DNA of 64,000 nucleotides from Physella acuta (GCF_028476545.1 NW_026731610.1:1329501-1393500); one strand, 5' to 3'. Shown: positions 12,321-25,433, counted from the stretch's first letter. The notes: generated from the letters alone by a model not told the origin. Numbers and translations: made by a program.

Positions 12321-13366
12321 GTCATGGAGCCGCATGCGACTCTTTGGAAGTCAATGTGCGACTCTCGATTTTCATGCACAAATATTAATATTTATATTAC
12401 TTCATTTCCAAAACTCGTAAAAAAGTATACTGTAAAAAAAACACAACTTTAACTTAAATAGAATAAACATACTAATCAGAGAAGATTGAGAATAGGTAAA
12501 ATAGCAAGTATACGGACAGCTGACAGCCGCTTGGGCAACAGGCTCAGCCCCACATCCGTGCTGTGTACAGCCCCGTGGCAGTGTTTCTTCCAGACTTTTT
12601 TCTCCGGGGGGGGGGCACTTGAAATTTTCGGGGGGCGGTAAACTTTCTTCGGGGGGGGGGGGGGGGGGGGCGGACACTGTTAAAAGTATATATTTTCTAT
12701 ATAAATTATATAAATTTCATTTCGTTCGGGGGGGGGCAACAATTCCCCGTGGCAACAATTCCATGCTTGCCACTGCCCGAGTGCCGACTTTTTCGAATCT
12801 CGTTAAATGGGGAATGTTATTCTATTCAGAATACATTCCCCTACCTGTCAGTATGTATTAATTTGACCTGAGTGACGAAGTATTTTAATTATTAGTTTCA
12901 TACAGTTGAGCCAGGTACTGGACTCTGGGTTCTTGTAGGGTGGAACTAGGGTGAGAACCGAAGGACAGAAAATATCGATATACGGTAATCAAACCAATAT
13001 CCAAGCCAGTTAGTCGAAGTTTGCCGTATTGAGGGCTGCCTGGCTATGGGATACACCTCCTGGGCCAGTGGTGTCCGTAACTGGCTTCTAAAGTCGATTG
13101 GGATAGTCATATAGTTATATTATTTGCTTACTAAATGTATCATAGCAGAGTTAGCTAAAACTACAAAATATATGTATGTATTTGTATGCATCAATATTAG
13201 TTCGTATTTTACGCTATTCATTTAAAATTATAAATCAAATTTGTTTACCTATTCCTTATTAACTATCGTAATATTAAAAAAAAAATAATGTAAGTGGCTC
13301 TTTAAAAACTAGGAAATTTTGTAAATTGTAACTTTTTCTTCTTCTGTCTCAAAAGGTTGTCAACCC
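12321..13366. mobile_element. Degraded hAT element carrying a nested G-rich MITE
   Basis: The left part begins at GGAGCCGCATGCGACTCTTT; its first bases are lost. The right end is AAAAGGTTGTCAACCCCT, and the array sequence TCTAGCAGTTAGGGCACA resumes right after it. So it sits inside array copy 6. Internal sequence has no transposase I recognise. Confidence 0.65.
12579..12744. mobile_element. G-rich hAT MITE nested in a hAT element
   Basis: It starts CAGTGTTTCTTCCAGAC, with long G runs at 12606-12615 and 12651-12670. CCCCGTGG flanks it at 12571-12578 and 12745-12752, a perfect 8-bp duplication. The right terminus is shortened. It is the same family as 38667-38867 and 53081-53281. Confidence 0.75.
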
Positions 13367-13984
13367 CTAGTCTAGCAGTTAGGGCACATAATTCCTCTAT
13401 CTTACAGTAACAAGAGAACCACATTGTCTTCTTGTTGGCCGATAATGATGTGGATTAGGTATGGCGTCTAAGCCACTAAGTGCTTGGGTGTCACGATAAT
13501 AATGTAGATGTTTTTTAGCTCACAAAGTTCTGAGAGAGCGTCGTATAACAGCACCATGAGTATATCAACCTATATCTACGAGTTCCTTTTTGTAGTTGTT
13601 ATTTTCCCATAAGGTTCACTTAAATGTTTAACAATCTTTGCGTTTTTTCTTTCTCAGTCATTATGAGGCGACAAAATCTACTATGAGCAATTATTTCTCT
13701 CTATTCTTCCTCTATACTCTGTATACGAGAAGGTAAAAGGGTACATGCATTATCACCCGCCTAGTGGATTCTCCTAGTGGATTGAGGAGAGTACTAGAAT
13801 AGATTTAAATAAGAGGCAAACAAGGTTTGAACAATATATCAGAAACGTTTGAAGCAAGGCTAAATCAATTCATGGTATTATTTTTTTTTTACATTCCATT
13901 CGTTGTTTGCAAACTTGGAGTGCAGCTGCATATCGACTAAACATGAGAACTAACTAATGATTTAAACTTTAATCCTGTCCCTTT
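13367..13984 (+). repeat. Array unit copy 6 continued (T to Z)
   Basis: T (TCTAGCAGTTAGGGCACATA) resumes at 13372. CACCATGAGTATATCAACCT follows at about 13552, then the Z module: GTATACGAGAAGGTAAAAGG at 13722, GAGGAGAGTACTAGAATAGA at 13785, and GTGCAGCTGCATATCGACTA at 13920. Confidence 0.8.
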
Positions 13985-14059
13985 GTTCATGTTTTTTTTA
14001 GAAGTCAGTTTAGCAGAAAGGTATTCGAGTTATGTAGAAACATGTGTAGACGAAAACAA

Positions 14060-14395
14060 TTATTTGTTATCTTCATGTATGCAGCGTGTCTTGATGTCAT
14101 GTTGGGATTTGCCTGATTGCTCCTCCAGCACATAATCTGTAGCTGTTTTTCCAACCTTGAGAACAGATGACCACTTCTCACTGGGGAACTTAGTCACTGC
14201 CCATTCAGTCTCATTGAACATGAATGGCTGCCATATGCCTTGTGTGCTGGCATTGTCTGTGTGATTATTTTTAATCATTCTAACAATCTGAACACCTGAC
14301 CTGGTTCTCATGTGTTCAGTCCACTTACAAATCTCAGGGGCTAATGTAGATGACTTGGTAATTTTGTAAATCGTTACCTTTGGCTCTTCCGTCAC
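14060..14395 (-). pseudogene. Unknown 93-codon conserved fragment, copy 1
   Basis: The minus-strand frame runs from about 14350 to 14060 and ends at a TAA. The encoded peptide contains PEICKWTEHMRTRSGVQIV, QGIWQPFMFNETEW and KVGKTATDYVLEEQSGK. I do not recognise the family. The start sequence MTEEPKVTIYKITKSS derives from a hAT end at 14350-14397, so it is not the true start. The frame is more GC-rich than its surroundings, as expected for an exon or retrocopy. The twin at 21581-21946 differs at about 10 bases, 8 of which change the residue. That ratio suggests no protein constraint since the copies split. Confidence 0.45.
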
Positions 14396-14445
14396 AGAAG
14401 GTTCCGGACCCCTTCGCTATCCTCATTAACTCATACACTTTAATC
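14350..14445. mobile_element. hAT right-end scrap
   Basis: TGTAAATCGTTACCTTTGGC leads to AGAAGGTTCCGGACCCC, a hAT terminus. The flank CTCATACACTTTAATCTTGT then enters P. The same terminus-to-P join occurs at about 30655-30725, so the insertion was duplicated with the unit. Confidence 0.6.
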
Positions 14446-15510
14446 TTGTCCCTTGATTCTCAAGGGATCCAAAATTTTAACTTTTTAATGTTTTTAAATT
14501 TTCAAGTATCATAAAAGGTGGTTTCCCATCTGGTAAAATACAGCCGGTCATTGAGCTAATGCTTTTCTACGTACTATAGAGTAAATTAATTATTCTGAAA
14601 TTCAAAAGTTATCAAGAATGGATAGAATATTAGGTACAGAAAATATTATAGGCTGCGAGGTTTAAAATAAAAAGTTTTGTATTTATTGTATTATTACTTT
14701 TCTTCCAACACAAAAATGTATGCATGTAAGTTGCTTCCCCTGGTTCCAATAAATTATATTATGGGAAACAGCTAACAAACGGAAATATACTGTTGTTTCT
14801 ATTCCGTTCAGGGATATGCTGCGATGTATTTCGCGTCAACTAAATTAACGCCGCCATGAAATCTAAAATGGAGAATTTTACACATGTCATGGATATATCT
14901 AGCAGTTAGGGCACATTATTCCTCTATCTTACAGTAACAAGATAGCCATATTGTCTTCTTGTTGGCCGATAATGATGTGGATGAGGTATGGCGTCTATGC
15001 CACAGAGTGCTTGGGTTTCACGATACTGATGTTGGAGTTTTCATTCGTAGATTTTAAAACGTTTCGGTCTGTGGACAGCTCACAGTTCTAAAAGAGCGTT
15101 TTCTAACATCTCGATGAGTATATACACGTACATCTACGAGTTTTTTTTATATAGTTTTTATTGGTTTCACTTCAATGTTTAGCAATCTTTGCCGTTTTTT
15201 TTTGTTGTCTTTTTTTGTATTCCCAGTCGTTCTGAGGGCGACAAAAGCTAATATAAGCATTTAATTGTAATATATTTTTTATAGACATAGTCATGTGTGA
15301 CGGTAAAAGTGTTATGCCGCCATCTTACCTTGCCTACGACACCCACCAGTTTCCCGTATTCTTATATTATTGTATTGACCGACACCTGAATCGCTTTTAC
15401 TCTCATATTACTGGCTTTTAAACATGGAGTTGAGGGCCGTCGTCCCTACTCCCACGTGCTCTGCTATTGTATTAGTTACTTTTAAATCATATTTATTTAC
15501 TGTAAAACGT
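14446..15510 (+). repeat. Array unit copy 7
   Basis: P (stem intact, loop TTC) is at about 14450 and Q at about 14728-14770. S (CCGCCATGAAATCTAAAATG) is at 14850 and T (TAGCAGTTAGGGCACATTAT) at 14899. GGTATGGCGTCTATGCCACA is at 14985, GATGAGTATATACACGTACA at 15112, ATGCCGCCATCTTACCTTGC at 15313, and GTTGAGGGCCGTCGTCCCTA at 15429. It shows the standard module order without large insertions. Confidence 0.85.
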
Positions 15511-15603
15511 TGTAACTTATAAATAGAAAAACACATATCAAAGTCACCAAGTATTTGTGAAAACTAAAAAAAACGCGAATGTAGCCTACCCTTGCACTAA
15601 ACT

Positions 15604-15983
<380 letters not shown>

Positions 15984-16891
15984 CGTGCGGCGTCAATTCG
16001 GCCAATGACGAAACGGCCCCGTCAAAACGACCCCGACAAAACGACCCCGTCAAAACGACCCCGTCAAATCGGCCCCGTCAAAAGGGCCAGCGACATATGG
16101 ACCCCGTCATATAGGCTCCCGACAAATAGGCTCCCGTCATTTAGGCTACCGACAAATAGGCTCCCGTTATATAGGCTCCCGACAAAAGGGCTCCAGTCAA
16201 TAAGGCTCCTGACAAATAGGCTCCCGTCATTTTGGCTCCCGACATATAGTCTCCCGTCATTTAGTTTTTTCCACAAAACGGCCCCCGTCATTACGACTCC
16301 CGACAAATAGGCTCCCGCCATTTAGTTTCTCCACAAAACGGCCCCCGTCATTACGACTCCCGACAAATAGGCTAGCGTCATTTTGGCTCCCGACAAAAAG
16401 GCTCCTGTCAATTTGGCTCCAGACAAAAGGACCACTGACACTGTGGCGTAGCTACCGTAAAGCTAGCGTAAGCAAGGCATGGGGGCCCAAGGCACATAGG
16501 GGCCCTTTTCCCTCATAAAAAATTAAAACTTTTACAATGGAGTTTTAATATTTGTTACATATAAATAATTTTAAAAAAGAAAAAGGTTAAAAGTTCCAAA
16601 AAGCCCCCCCCCCCCCACCGTTTCGGCAGTGGGATTCAGTGTTTGTGGGTCAAACAGAGCCCAATCGTTATAATAACACTACAGGCGATATCACTTTGTC
16701 GTGAAAGACATTGAGAGAATCAGCCTATAAATAAACTTTTTAGCACTAGTAGGCAAGCATAATAATATAGTATAAATACAAAATCAGGACATATAAAATA
16801 CAAAATGTTGCCTTCAGAATATTTATATATTAAAAAATATCCATCGTAAGTAGAAGTTGATCTCTTCGTTTAACTCCTCTGTAGCCTAACG

Positions 16892-17427
<536 letters not shown>

Positions 17428-17498
17428 GCCTAACGGCTGACGAAGGGGCTCACTGATAATTTTTGCATAGGGGCCCAAAAATCCTAGCTACGCCACTG

Positions 17499-17815
17499 CA
17501 CTGACAATACCGTTTCTGTAGAGACTAAGTCTCCCGGCAAAGCGGTCTCATTGAATATGACATCTGCCAGTGGGACCCCTTCATCAATATTCTTTAAAGT
17601 TAGCTTATCCAACACTCTTATGTAATACAACGTATGCATCTCTTGTTCGGCAGGCCTTATTTTTATATTAGTTTATCTATTATAAAATATTGTATGTTTT
17701 AATTTAAGGGTCATCTATCTATGACATCCATAATTGAGTCGGTTATAGGCTGTTCCAACTCATTGTGTGGGGAGAAGGGTCCACGCTGTATCTTCCTAAC
17801 TGCAATATGCTTGTA
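17499..17815. other. Interior of the 2.8-kb element, nothing recognised
   Basis: AT-rich sequence between two MITEs with no coding support. Confidence 0.4.
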
Positions 17816-18070
17816 CAGGGGCGTAGCGTGGGGGGGGCGGGGGGTGCGGACCGCACCGGGTGACACCATTTAGGGGGGTGACACCAAGGCAAAAAATAGC
17901 AAAATATATAGAGAAAAAGTTGAGGGGGGTGCAAATCGAAAGTTTAGAGGGGGGGGGGGGGTGCAAATCGAAAACTTGAAAGTTTGTCCCCGGGAAGGGT
18001 CGCAACGCCTCTGGGGTGGTGACACCATTAAGCGCCGCACCGGGTGACACCCGACCTCGCTACGCCACTG
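17816..18070. mobile_element. GTAGC-type hAT MITE, perfect TSD
   Basis: The ends are CAGGGGCGTAGCGTGG and CTCGCTACGCCACTG, flanked by TGCTTGTA at 17808-17815 and 18071-18078. GGACCGCACCGGGTGACACC is at about 17847 and GCCGCACCGGGTGACACC at 18034. Confidence 0.92.
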
Positions 18071-18784
18071 TGCTTGTAGATTATCAAAACAAAATGCTGT
18101 TATCATGTTAACACCATGTATATCATACATTTACACTTCTGTGCTCGCTTTTAAGCAACAGATCTTTTCTGTTGTAAATTAAACATTATCGAAACTTTAG
18201 AATTGGTGGAATTTAGCTGTTAAGGGCTCGATTTGTTTGTGAATTAATGTTGGTTCATGAAAAAATAATTTCATTCGGGCATTAAAAAGAGGTTATGGTG
18301 GTATTGGAGGTAGGACACAATGGTGACTTTTATGCCAATAGTGGTCATATCATTCATTTTTCTGGAGCCAATATGTCGGGAGTCATTTTGTCAAAAGCCA
18401 ATATGTCGAGAGCCCAATTGTCGGTAGCCAAAATGTCGTGAGCCCATTTGCCGGGAGCCCATTTGTCTTGAGCCCTTATGTCGGGAGCCGCTTTGTCGGG
18501 AGCCGCTTTGTCGGGAGCCAATATGTCCTGAGCCTATTTGTCAGGGGTTTATATGTCGGGAGTCCATTTGTCGGGAGCCTAAATATCGGGAGCCCATTTG
18601 TCGGGAGCCTATATGTCGCAAGTCAATATGACGGGAGCCCATTTGACGTGAGCCAATAAGTCGGGGCCCTTTTGACGGGGCTATTTTGACGGGGTCGGTT
18701 TGTCGGGAGTCGAATTGACGGGGTCGTATTAACGGGGCCGTTTTGACGGGGCCGATTTGTCCCGGGCCGTTTTGACAGGGCACC

Positions 18785-19505
18785 TGAAGCAATGGATACA
18801 GCGGTAGTTTACCATCTTTAATAATTCAGCTGGTCATTAAGCTAATGTTTTTCTGCACATATTAGAGCAAATTAATTTTTCAGAAACCCACAATTTATCA
18901 AGAATATTCAGAGTATTACCTAACAACATGTTAATTGCTATGTTAATTATAATAAATAAAGCAATCATTGTAGTTTATGTTGTAATATTCCTTTTGTGCT
19001 TTTGAAAAAAAAATCAGGATATTGGTTGCTTCCCTTAGTTGCTTTGAATGATTAAATGGGAAACAACAACAAAAAAAAAGGAAATATTCTCTTGTAGTAT
19101 CTATTCCGTTCAGTGATGTGTATATCAACGTACATCTACGAGTTCCTTTTATATAGTTGTTATTTTCTGATACGGGTCACTTTTAAGAATCTTTGCTTTT
19201 TTTTTTGTCTCAGTCGTTCTGGGGCCACACAATATACTATGAGCAACTATTTCCTCCATACTTTCTCTATACTCTATATACGAGTAAGTAAAAGAGTACT
19301 TGCATTACAGCCAATTTTGTGGAGAATATAGAATGGAGGAGAGTACTCGAATAGCTTTACATAAGAGGCAAACAAGTTTGGCCGTAGAACAATATATAAG
19401 AAACGTTTCAAATAAAGCTAAAGTAATTCATGGTCTTAATTTTTTTTTTAATAGCATTATTTGTTTGCAAACTTCGAGTGCAGCTACAGCTACAGAGAAA
19501 TGATA
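18785..19505 (+). repeat. Array unit copy 8 resumed (Q to Z)
   Basis: GGTCATTAAGCTAATG is at 18832 and Q at about 19022-19070. The internally deleted join GATGTGTATATCAACGTACA is at 19115. Z (TATACGAGTAAGTAAAAGAG at 19277, GGAGAGTACTCGAATAGC at 19338, GTGCAGCTACAGCTAC at 19480) follows. Confidence 0.8.
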
Positions 19506-20020
19506 TACTTTAAGATTGTCCCTTGATTTAAAGGGAACCAAAATTTTGACACTAGAAGTTTTCGTCCTGCACCAATCAAATGCGGAGGGTTTGCTTCTTA
19601 GAAATTCAACAAGTCTTTGAGCTAATGCTCTTCAAAAACATTTAGGCCTTTAGTCAAAAAAAGTTTAATATAATCCAAGAATTTTCAAAAATAGACAAAA
19701 TATATCATACGAATATATTAAAACGGGTGTTAAGATTTGTAAATAAAACATGTTTTGTTTACATAGTTTTATTATTTTCTCTCTATTAAAAACATAAGAT
19801 ATTGGCTGTTTCTCTGGATGTAATGAATTTTACGATGGGAAGCAACTTATACAAATACATAACTAATGCACACACTTTTTTTAATAAATTATATTTAATA
19901 ATATTATTTAATAAACCGTGTTTTATTTCGCATGTTAGAGAATAGAGAATCGTAAGAAGAAGCTTACAAAGAACTAGTCGCGTCATTTCTTGAAACAACT
20001 GGCTACATTACGCGCTAATA
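19506..20020 (+). repeat. Array unit copy 9 (P, Q, W)
   Basis: P (TCCCTTGATTTAAAGGGA, a six-pair stem) is at about 19516. Q is at about 19803-19845 and the W module (CCGTGTTTTATTTCGCATGT) at 19916. Confidence 0.75.
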
Positions 20021-20027
20021 CAATTGT

Positions 20028-20720
20028 TTTTTTTTCTAAGTGTTTAAACAGTCATCTACTCACCAATCCAGTGCAAATAACTCGCGATTTTTGTTCGCAA
20101 AAAAAGCCCCCCCCCCCCCTTTCACACACACATACCAACTATATTGTAAAGCGGGTTTAAACGTAACTAACTTTCTAATTTAAAAAATAAAATAAAAAAT
20201 CATGCACTTTAGTACAATTAGTTTCTTTTCTAAGTGTTGAAGGTAGCTTACTCAAAATCCAGTGTGATTTCGCGATTTTAGGTAGCCTATAAGCCTCCCC
20301 CCCCCCCCCCCCTTGTACCATCTTGATAAAAGTTACGGTTAAACAATCGTACAATACGTTTAAATACAACTGTTTTTATAAGTGGTAACGTTTATCGCCT
20401 CACCAACCTAGTATAAATTATTCCGATGTTAGTCTCGAAAAAGCGCCCCCCCCCTCCCCCACATCTAGGAAAAGCTGGAAAGCGGTTTTGCCGGTCACAT
20501 TTTCTTAAGAGAATTTGTTTCACAGTTAATAATCAATGTAGAAAATAAGTAAATCAGTATGTAAAGACATGTAGCCATTACTTTTCTTAACTTAGATTGT
20601 TTATAAATTAAAATCTGCAGCATACAATCAGCTTTTCGTTTTTTCCCCACCCCATTTGGCGCCCCTCCTAGGGTCGGCGCACGTTACGGCCGCTCCCCCC
20701 CCCCCGCCCCAGCTACACCT
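20028..20720. repeat. Diverged tandem repeat with poly-C blocks
   Basis: About three copies (from 20028, 20215 and 20370) of a unit running CTAAGTGTT...CCAGTG...CGCGATTTT...poly-C. The C blocks lie at 20107-20119, 20297-20312 and 20444-20460, with another at 20694-20706. No coding. Confidence 0.55.
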
Positions 20721-20734
20721 CTTACGCTAAGATG

Positions 20735-21480
20735 ATTTACTTTCATCACGTCATCCCAAACTCTAGAGATTTTAGACAACCCAACCCTCCAGCATAAAGA
20801 ACTTCTCACATACTCAAACACTTTGATCTTGTCCCTTAATTTCGAGGGATCCAAAATTATTTTTTCTCAACATTATATACACTCCATTGATAGAGCGGTA
20901 TTTTCACGGCTTTGTTGATTGGTATAAATAAAACAATAATTTCAGTTTATGTTGTAATATTGCGTTGCGCTTATGCAAAAAAAAAAACAACATGATATTG
21001 GTTGCTTCCCCTGGTTTTAAATGAATTTTAAATGGGAAACAACTAAAACATAAATATTATCTTAAACCTATTTCGTCCAGAGATGTGTATATCAACGTAC
21101 ATCTACGAGTTCCTTTTAAATAGTTGTTATTTTCTTATAAGGTTCACTTAAATGTTTAAAAATCTTTGCGTTTTTTCTCCCTCAGGCATTCCGAGGCGAA
21201 ACAAATCCCCCATGAGTAATTTTTTCCTCTATACTCTCTCTATACGAGAATGTAAAAGGGTACTTGCATTATCACCCACCTAGGGGATTCTCCATTAAAT
21301 GGAGAACCGAGGAGAGTACTAGAATAGCTTTACATAAGAGGCAAATAAGGTTGACCGTTGAAAAATGTCTACGAAACTTTTTAAACAAGGTTTAAACAAA
21401 ACATGGTATTTTTTTTTTTAAAAATTGAATTATTTGTTTCAAAACACAAGAACTGATAATTTACACTTTCGTCCTGTCCC
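20735..21480 (+). repeat. Array unit copy 10 (P, Q, deleted middle, Z)
   Basis: The approach sequence CATACTCAAACACTTTGATC is at 20811, P (TCCCTTAATTTCGAGGGA) at about 20829, Q at about 20998-21045, and the deleted join GATGTGTATATCAACGTACA at 21083. Z covers 21220-21480 and ends at CGTCCTGTCCCTT. Confidence 0.8.
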
Positions 21481-21580
21481 TTCCATTTTTTGATTAGTTT
21501 AGTAGAAAATGTTAATGAATATCTCATCACAAAAAAATAAAGTTATAAGCGTTATGTAGAAACATGTGTTGACGAAACAA

Positions 21581-21933
21581 TTATTTGTTATCTTCATGTA
21601 TGCAGCGTGTCTTGATGTCATGTTGGGATTTGTCTGATTGCTCCTCCAGCACATAATCTGTAGCTGTTTTTCCAACCTTGAGAACAGATGACCACTTCTC
21701 ATTGGGGAACTTAGTCACTGCCCATTCAGTCTCCTTGAACATGAATGGCTGCCATATGCCTTGTGTGCTGGGAGTGTCTGTATGATTATTTTTAATCATT
21801 CTAACAATCTGAACACCTGACCTGGTTCTCAGTTGTTCAGTCCACTTACAAATTTCAGGGGCTAATTTAGATGACATTCCCGGGATCTGCTTGCCACCAT
21901 TTAAATATTGACGGTGATCTGTTTCGTCTTGGT
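21581..21933 (-). pseudogene. Unknown 93-codon conserved fragment, copy 2
   Basis: This is the twin of 14060-14395. Here the minus frame extends further upstream, with DETDHRQYLNGGKQIPGM before PEICKWTEQLRTRSGVQ. It stays open up to the hAT terminus at 21934, which gives a spurious start. It ends at a TAA at 21581. I do not recognise the family. The direct repeat CGTCCTGTC occurs before the segment (21470-21478) and just beyond the hAT insertion site in the paralogous copies B and D. That could be a target duplication of a retro-inserted segment. Differences from its twin are mostly residue-changing. Confidence 0.45.
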
Positions 21934-22340
21934 CAGGGGTCGGCAACTTTTCGAGGCGGTAGAGCCAAAAGTTATAATTTACAAAGTTTCCTAGTTTTTA
22001 AAGAGCCACTATTTTTTTCCTCTTTGAATATTATGGTATGTGATTAGGATTAGGTAAATAAATTTAAAATAAATGGGTTAAAGTATAAAATACTAATTAT
22101 TCATATACAAACGTACATATGTTTCACGCAGAACTTAAGAAAGTTCATTAGCTGGCTCTGTTATAATCATAACATCAAATTATACAACTAGGCCTATAGC
22201 ACAATCCCAACCAACCCAATTTAGAAGCTAATGACTAAAACCTGTCACTCAAATCAAATGAGTGCACACTGACACATAGGAAAATGTCTTCTGAATAAAA
22301 AAAGAACAATTACCTTTTGAAATATTAGAAAACAAAAAAA
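21934..22340. mobile_element. hAT left-end fragment (copy E)
   Basis: It starts CAGGGGTCGGCAACTTTTCG and continues through GTTTTTAAAGAGCCACTA and TGTGATTAGGATTAGG, as in copies A and C. It is preceded by GTCTTGGT. That same octamer follows the right ends of copies B (6290) and D (CTCTTGGT, 56806), so E carries the left half of the shared ancestral insertion. Confidence 0.8.
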
Positions 22341-22600
22341 AATGTGCACTTCGGTAGTGGAAAGCATGGAACCACTGCCACGGGACTGGGCCTTGTGCCC
22401 AAGCAGACGCCAGCAGTCTGTATACGCTCTACTCCACCTATTTTTATTGTTTTTATCTTGTTTGAAGTATTTTTTTTACACACGATTACTCAACCGCATC
22501 TACCAATCAACAGCAAATCAACTCTCGGCCAGGCTTAAATAATTTACTTTGGACTTGTCATCCTAAACTCAAGAGATTTCAGACTACCAACAAGTGGCGG
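22341..22600. mobile_element. hAT interior debris and a GGCGGAACTAG terminus
   Basis: CACTTCGGTAGTGGAAAGCA at 22346 is an inverted copy of sequence next to the hAT ends at 8000 and 23880. AAGTGGCGGAACTAGAAAAA at 22592 is the left end of the family at 28785-29606. The corresponding right end was not found, so it is a fragment. Confidence 0.5.
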
Positions 22601-22619
22601 AACTAGAAAAAAGGGCCAC

Positions 22620-23695
22620 CCCGCGAAGAGAACAGGAAAGAAATACAGGAGTGTATGAATTCAGATGATTTACTGAAGATAATAGAGATGTTCATGATGG
22701 TACAAATATTCTTCCCATTACAGATGTGGATATTTTTCTTGAATAAAAAACTAGTTCTCCTTTGCAAGTGGACTTTATAAGTATTGAGAATATTATTCAC
22801 ATTTGTCATGCCAACATCTTAATACCCTGCTAGTGATTAACTTCCAAAAGTTCAGTCATGCCTTTTATGTTGCATGATACGGAGACACCCACTTCTATAT
22901 GAAGATTTATAAAAGCCAAATTATAATATATAATACATGCATTTATTTATGTTATTTATTTAACTTATCAAGTTCTGTATTTGCTTGTATATGAGCTGCA
23001 TTTAGGGAGATCAGTTAATTTTTGCTAAGGCAAAATTTAACATAATCTAAAGGTTGATGTAAATGTTGCTTTAAGAACTAATTAATAAGTTAATGTAAAA
23101 CATTATCGTGAGTACTTAACCATACTTTCACAGTACCAGTATCATTTTTAACAGTAAGACAAGCAAATACATTTGTTAATAATATTTATTTAAATTTAAA
23201 CAAAAATATTTTGTTTAAATTGTTATCAGGCAAAAAAGCCTTTGTAAATTACTAATTGGAAAATATTTAGTTTCAAGATACTTATGTATAAAAACCAAAA
23301 GAGTTGTCTGTGATTTTTTTAAACCTTTTTTTATACAGATTTTATGGTCTGAATATAAATTTTTCATGATACTCAGTAACCAGAGCAAGTGAAAAAATGT
23401 CAAATGTTATGTTTAGTATGGTAGGTTATATTTAAATAAGGTGCTACTACTTTCTGTTAATGTTTTCATGGTCAGTTCATTTTCATGAATTTAATAATTA
23501 ACAGCAGTCTAATTAACACGTAAAATTTGAGTCTACAATTTTGTTAGATAAATAATATTTATTAATAGTGTACATTTATTGAATAATGTTAGTTTTTGAA
23601 TAAGGCATTGTTTCTACTATAAAACTGTAACAGATGCTAAATTTGTACAAATCAATAAAAATTCTATGTGTATCAAAAAAAAACAAAAAAAAAAA
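22620..23695 (+). other. AT-rich insert ending in AATAAA plus A-run; possible retrocopy
   Basis: A frame of about 50 codons (about 22625-22780, containing CMNSDDLLKIIEMF) is followed by long non-coding AT-rich DNA. It ends with AATAAA at about 23656 and an A-rich tail at 23676-23704. This resembles a 3' UTR copied from mRNA. The A-rich tail is also part of the duplicated inverted-repeat arm at 7681-7740, so the tail may not belong to this insert. I do not recognise the frame. Confidence 0.3.
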
Positions 23696-23696
23696 A

Positions 23697-24024
23697 ACAA
23701 AAATAACAATTTCTCTAAAATTTGTCTAAAATTAGCATTACTGTTTAAACGTCAGCACTCCACAAATTAGCAAATCACTAATTAATTAAGCATTGAAATT
23801 CTCCCTGGAGGATGCCTGAAAGAATGGGCATTAGACCCAACCCCACATCTGTGCTGTGTCCAACCCTGTGGCCATGGTTCCATGTTTTCCACTACCAAAG
23901 TGCATACAGATGTCAATGGCTATTTAAAATGTAGGAAATGTTGTATATTGTAACTTGGCTCGTCCGTCTCAAAAAGGTTGCCGACCCCTGCTATAATACA
24001 ACTTTCTCCTCAAATACTCAAATA
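23697..24024. mobile_element. Duplicated inverted-repeat arm and hAT right end
   Basis: TAGCATTACTGTTTAAACG is at 23736 and CCTGGAGGATGCCTGAAAGA at 23804, leading to the terminus AAAAGGTTGCCGACCCCTG at 23971-23989. It is collinear with 7720-8127. Flanks are also shared, so it is a segmental duplicate. Confidence 0.75.
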
Positions 24025-24711
24025 CTTTATTGTTGTCCCATGATTTCAAGGGATCCAAAATTTCCTTTTACATCTAAAATAAAGAACGTAATTTAGTAGT
24101 TACTTCTCAATATGAAAAAATCAGGAGGTCAATGACTTAATGTTTTTTATATATTTTAGAGCAAATAAATTATTTTAAAATCTAAAATATATAAAAAATT
24201 GACACACTATTACGTATTAACATATTAATTGCAGTATTAATATTAATAATTAAAACATTCAATTTATTTTATTTTGTATAATTACCTTTTTTAGTGCAAA
24301 AAGTGAAGAATGAATTATTACTTCCCCTGGTTATAATAAATTTTGAAATGAGAAACAACTAATACACATGAAATATATGTAAATCGATTCCATTTTCATC
24401 AGTCAGCCATCGGTACCAGTTACAGGTAAATAACCTGTGCATTTTAATGATATTTGAGAAAAAAATATTTTATTAAATAGTCATTGGCTAGGTCGGGTGT
24501 CACCCGGTACGGAACTTTTTGGTGTCACCTCCCGTTTAGAACAATAAAAAACAAGATAATTCCTTGCCTTCATTACTAGTGCAGCATCAACTTCTGAATA
24601 AACGATGAAGACGTCGATTTTGGTTTGAACTTTTGAAATCTTTTGTGCTGAGAAAAAAAAACAATGCTACTCATAAATATACATAACTTCTACTTAGTTT
24701 GAACACTCTTT
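24025..24711 (+). repeat. Array unit copy 11, paralogue of copy 4
   Basis: P (CCCATGATTTCAAGGG) is at about 24036, Q at about 24325-24362, and CATCAGTCAGCCATCGGTAC at 24397. The same truncated MITE scrap as at 8624 lies at 24487. Confidence 0.8.
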
Positions 24712-24890
24712 TTAGCGGTAGGGAGCTAGATTGCTAACCCGAGAGTTTCGAGTTCGAATCCCGGTTTAAATAAGTGGAACGTCCTGAGTCGACACAGCTC
24801 TGATAAGTGCCTAAATCGAGTTAGGGAAACAAAGCTGACCACATTATCCCCTTTTATTCCACGGTCATTGAAACAGATAAAATGTACTTC
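24712..24890 (+). mobile_element. tRNA-derived SINE
   Basis: A tRNA-like head has box-A-like sequence at 24715-24730 and the box B GAGTTCGAATCCCGG at 24750-24764. The body has GTCCTGAGTCGACACA, GAGTTAGGGAAACAAAG and ACGGTCATTGAAACAGATAA, matching the SINE body at 36112-36345. It is a Pol III retroposon, not a working tRNA. Confidence 0.75.
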
Positions 24891-25433
24891 ATTTTACTTC
24901 TGTAAAGCTTTGCAAGGCAAATAGTCATCACACTTGTCTAATAGCTTGGTTACTGCTTGCCGTTACTATTACGGTATTATTATTTTACCCTTGACATCAG
25001 GGCTCTTTACATTTTTACCTTTGACATCATCGTGTTAATAGATTGACGTCCCCATAATTAAATGTGATGTCTATCTCAATATCTTGTTTATTGATCACGT
25101 TATTTTATTCAGTTTTAAATGCCGTGTTTCACACTGTAGTCAATCATTTACCGCGTACAAAGGTTACTTCAACTGTTCTGTTACTAATGATGTCTATATT
25201 AAATTAACCATAATAGCTTGACATTTTTTAATTAAAGCTAAACTTGGCAGTGTCGGCCATGCTTGTCTAGCAGTTTCTGGGGCAAAACAAAATAAAGCGG
25301 GAGTGATTTCCTTTAAACTTTCTAGTATGTTCTTAATTAACAATAAGTATTCGGAATACAAAATCTCGTTTTTGTATGTTTTATGTGAGTATGATACTTA
25401 ATTATTAAATATGATAATAAAAGTATCAAATTA
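24891..25433 (+). repeat. Array unit, late modules
   Basis: TTGCAAGGCAAATAGTCATC is at about 24911 and GCCGTGTTTCACACTGTAGT at about 25121. ACTTCAACTGTTCTGTTACT is at 25167, GCTTGACATTTTTTAATTAA at 25215, and AACAAAATAAAGCGGGAGTG at 25286. The order agrees with copies at 34050-34680, 40676-41290 and 49905-50345. Confidence 0.8.

Noticed and set aside
11985-12335. 116-codon minus-strand frame
   Set aside because: It covers the P-Q spacer of an array copy; other copies of the same DNA are full of stops.
16005-16321. Open frames with RLPTNRLPSFRLP-type repeats (and the matching frames at 18438-18792)
   Set aside because: They follow from 14-15-bp tandem units in the transposon arms.
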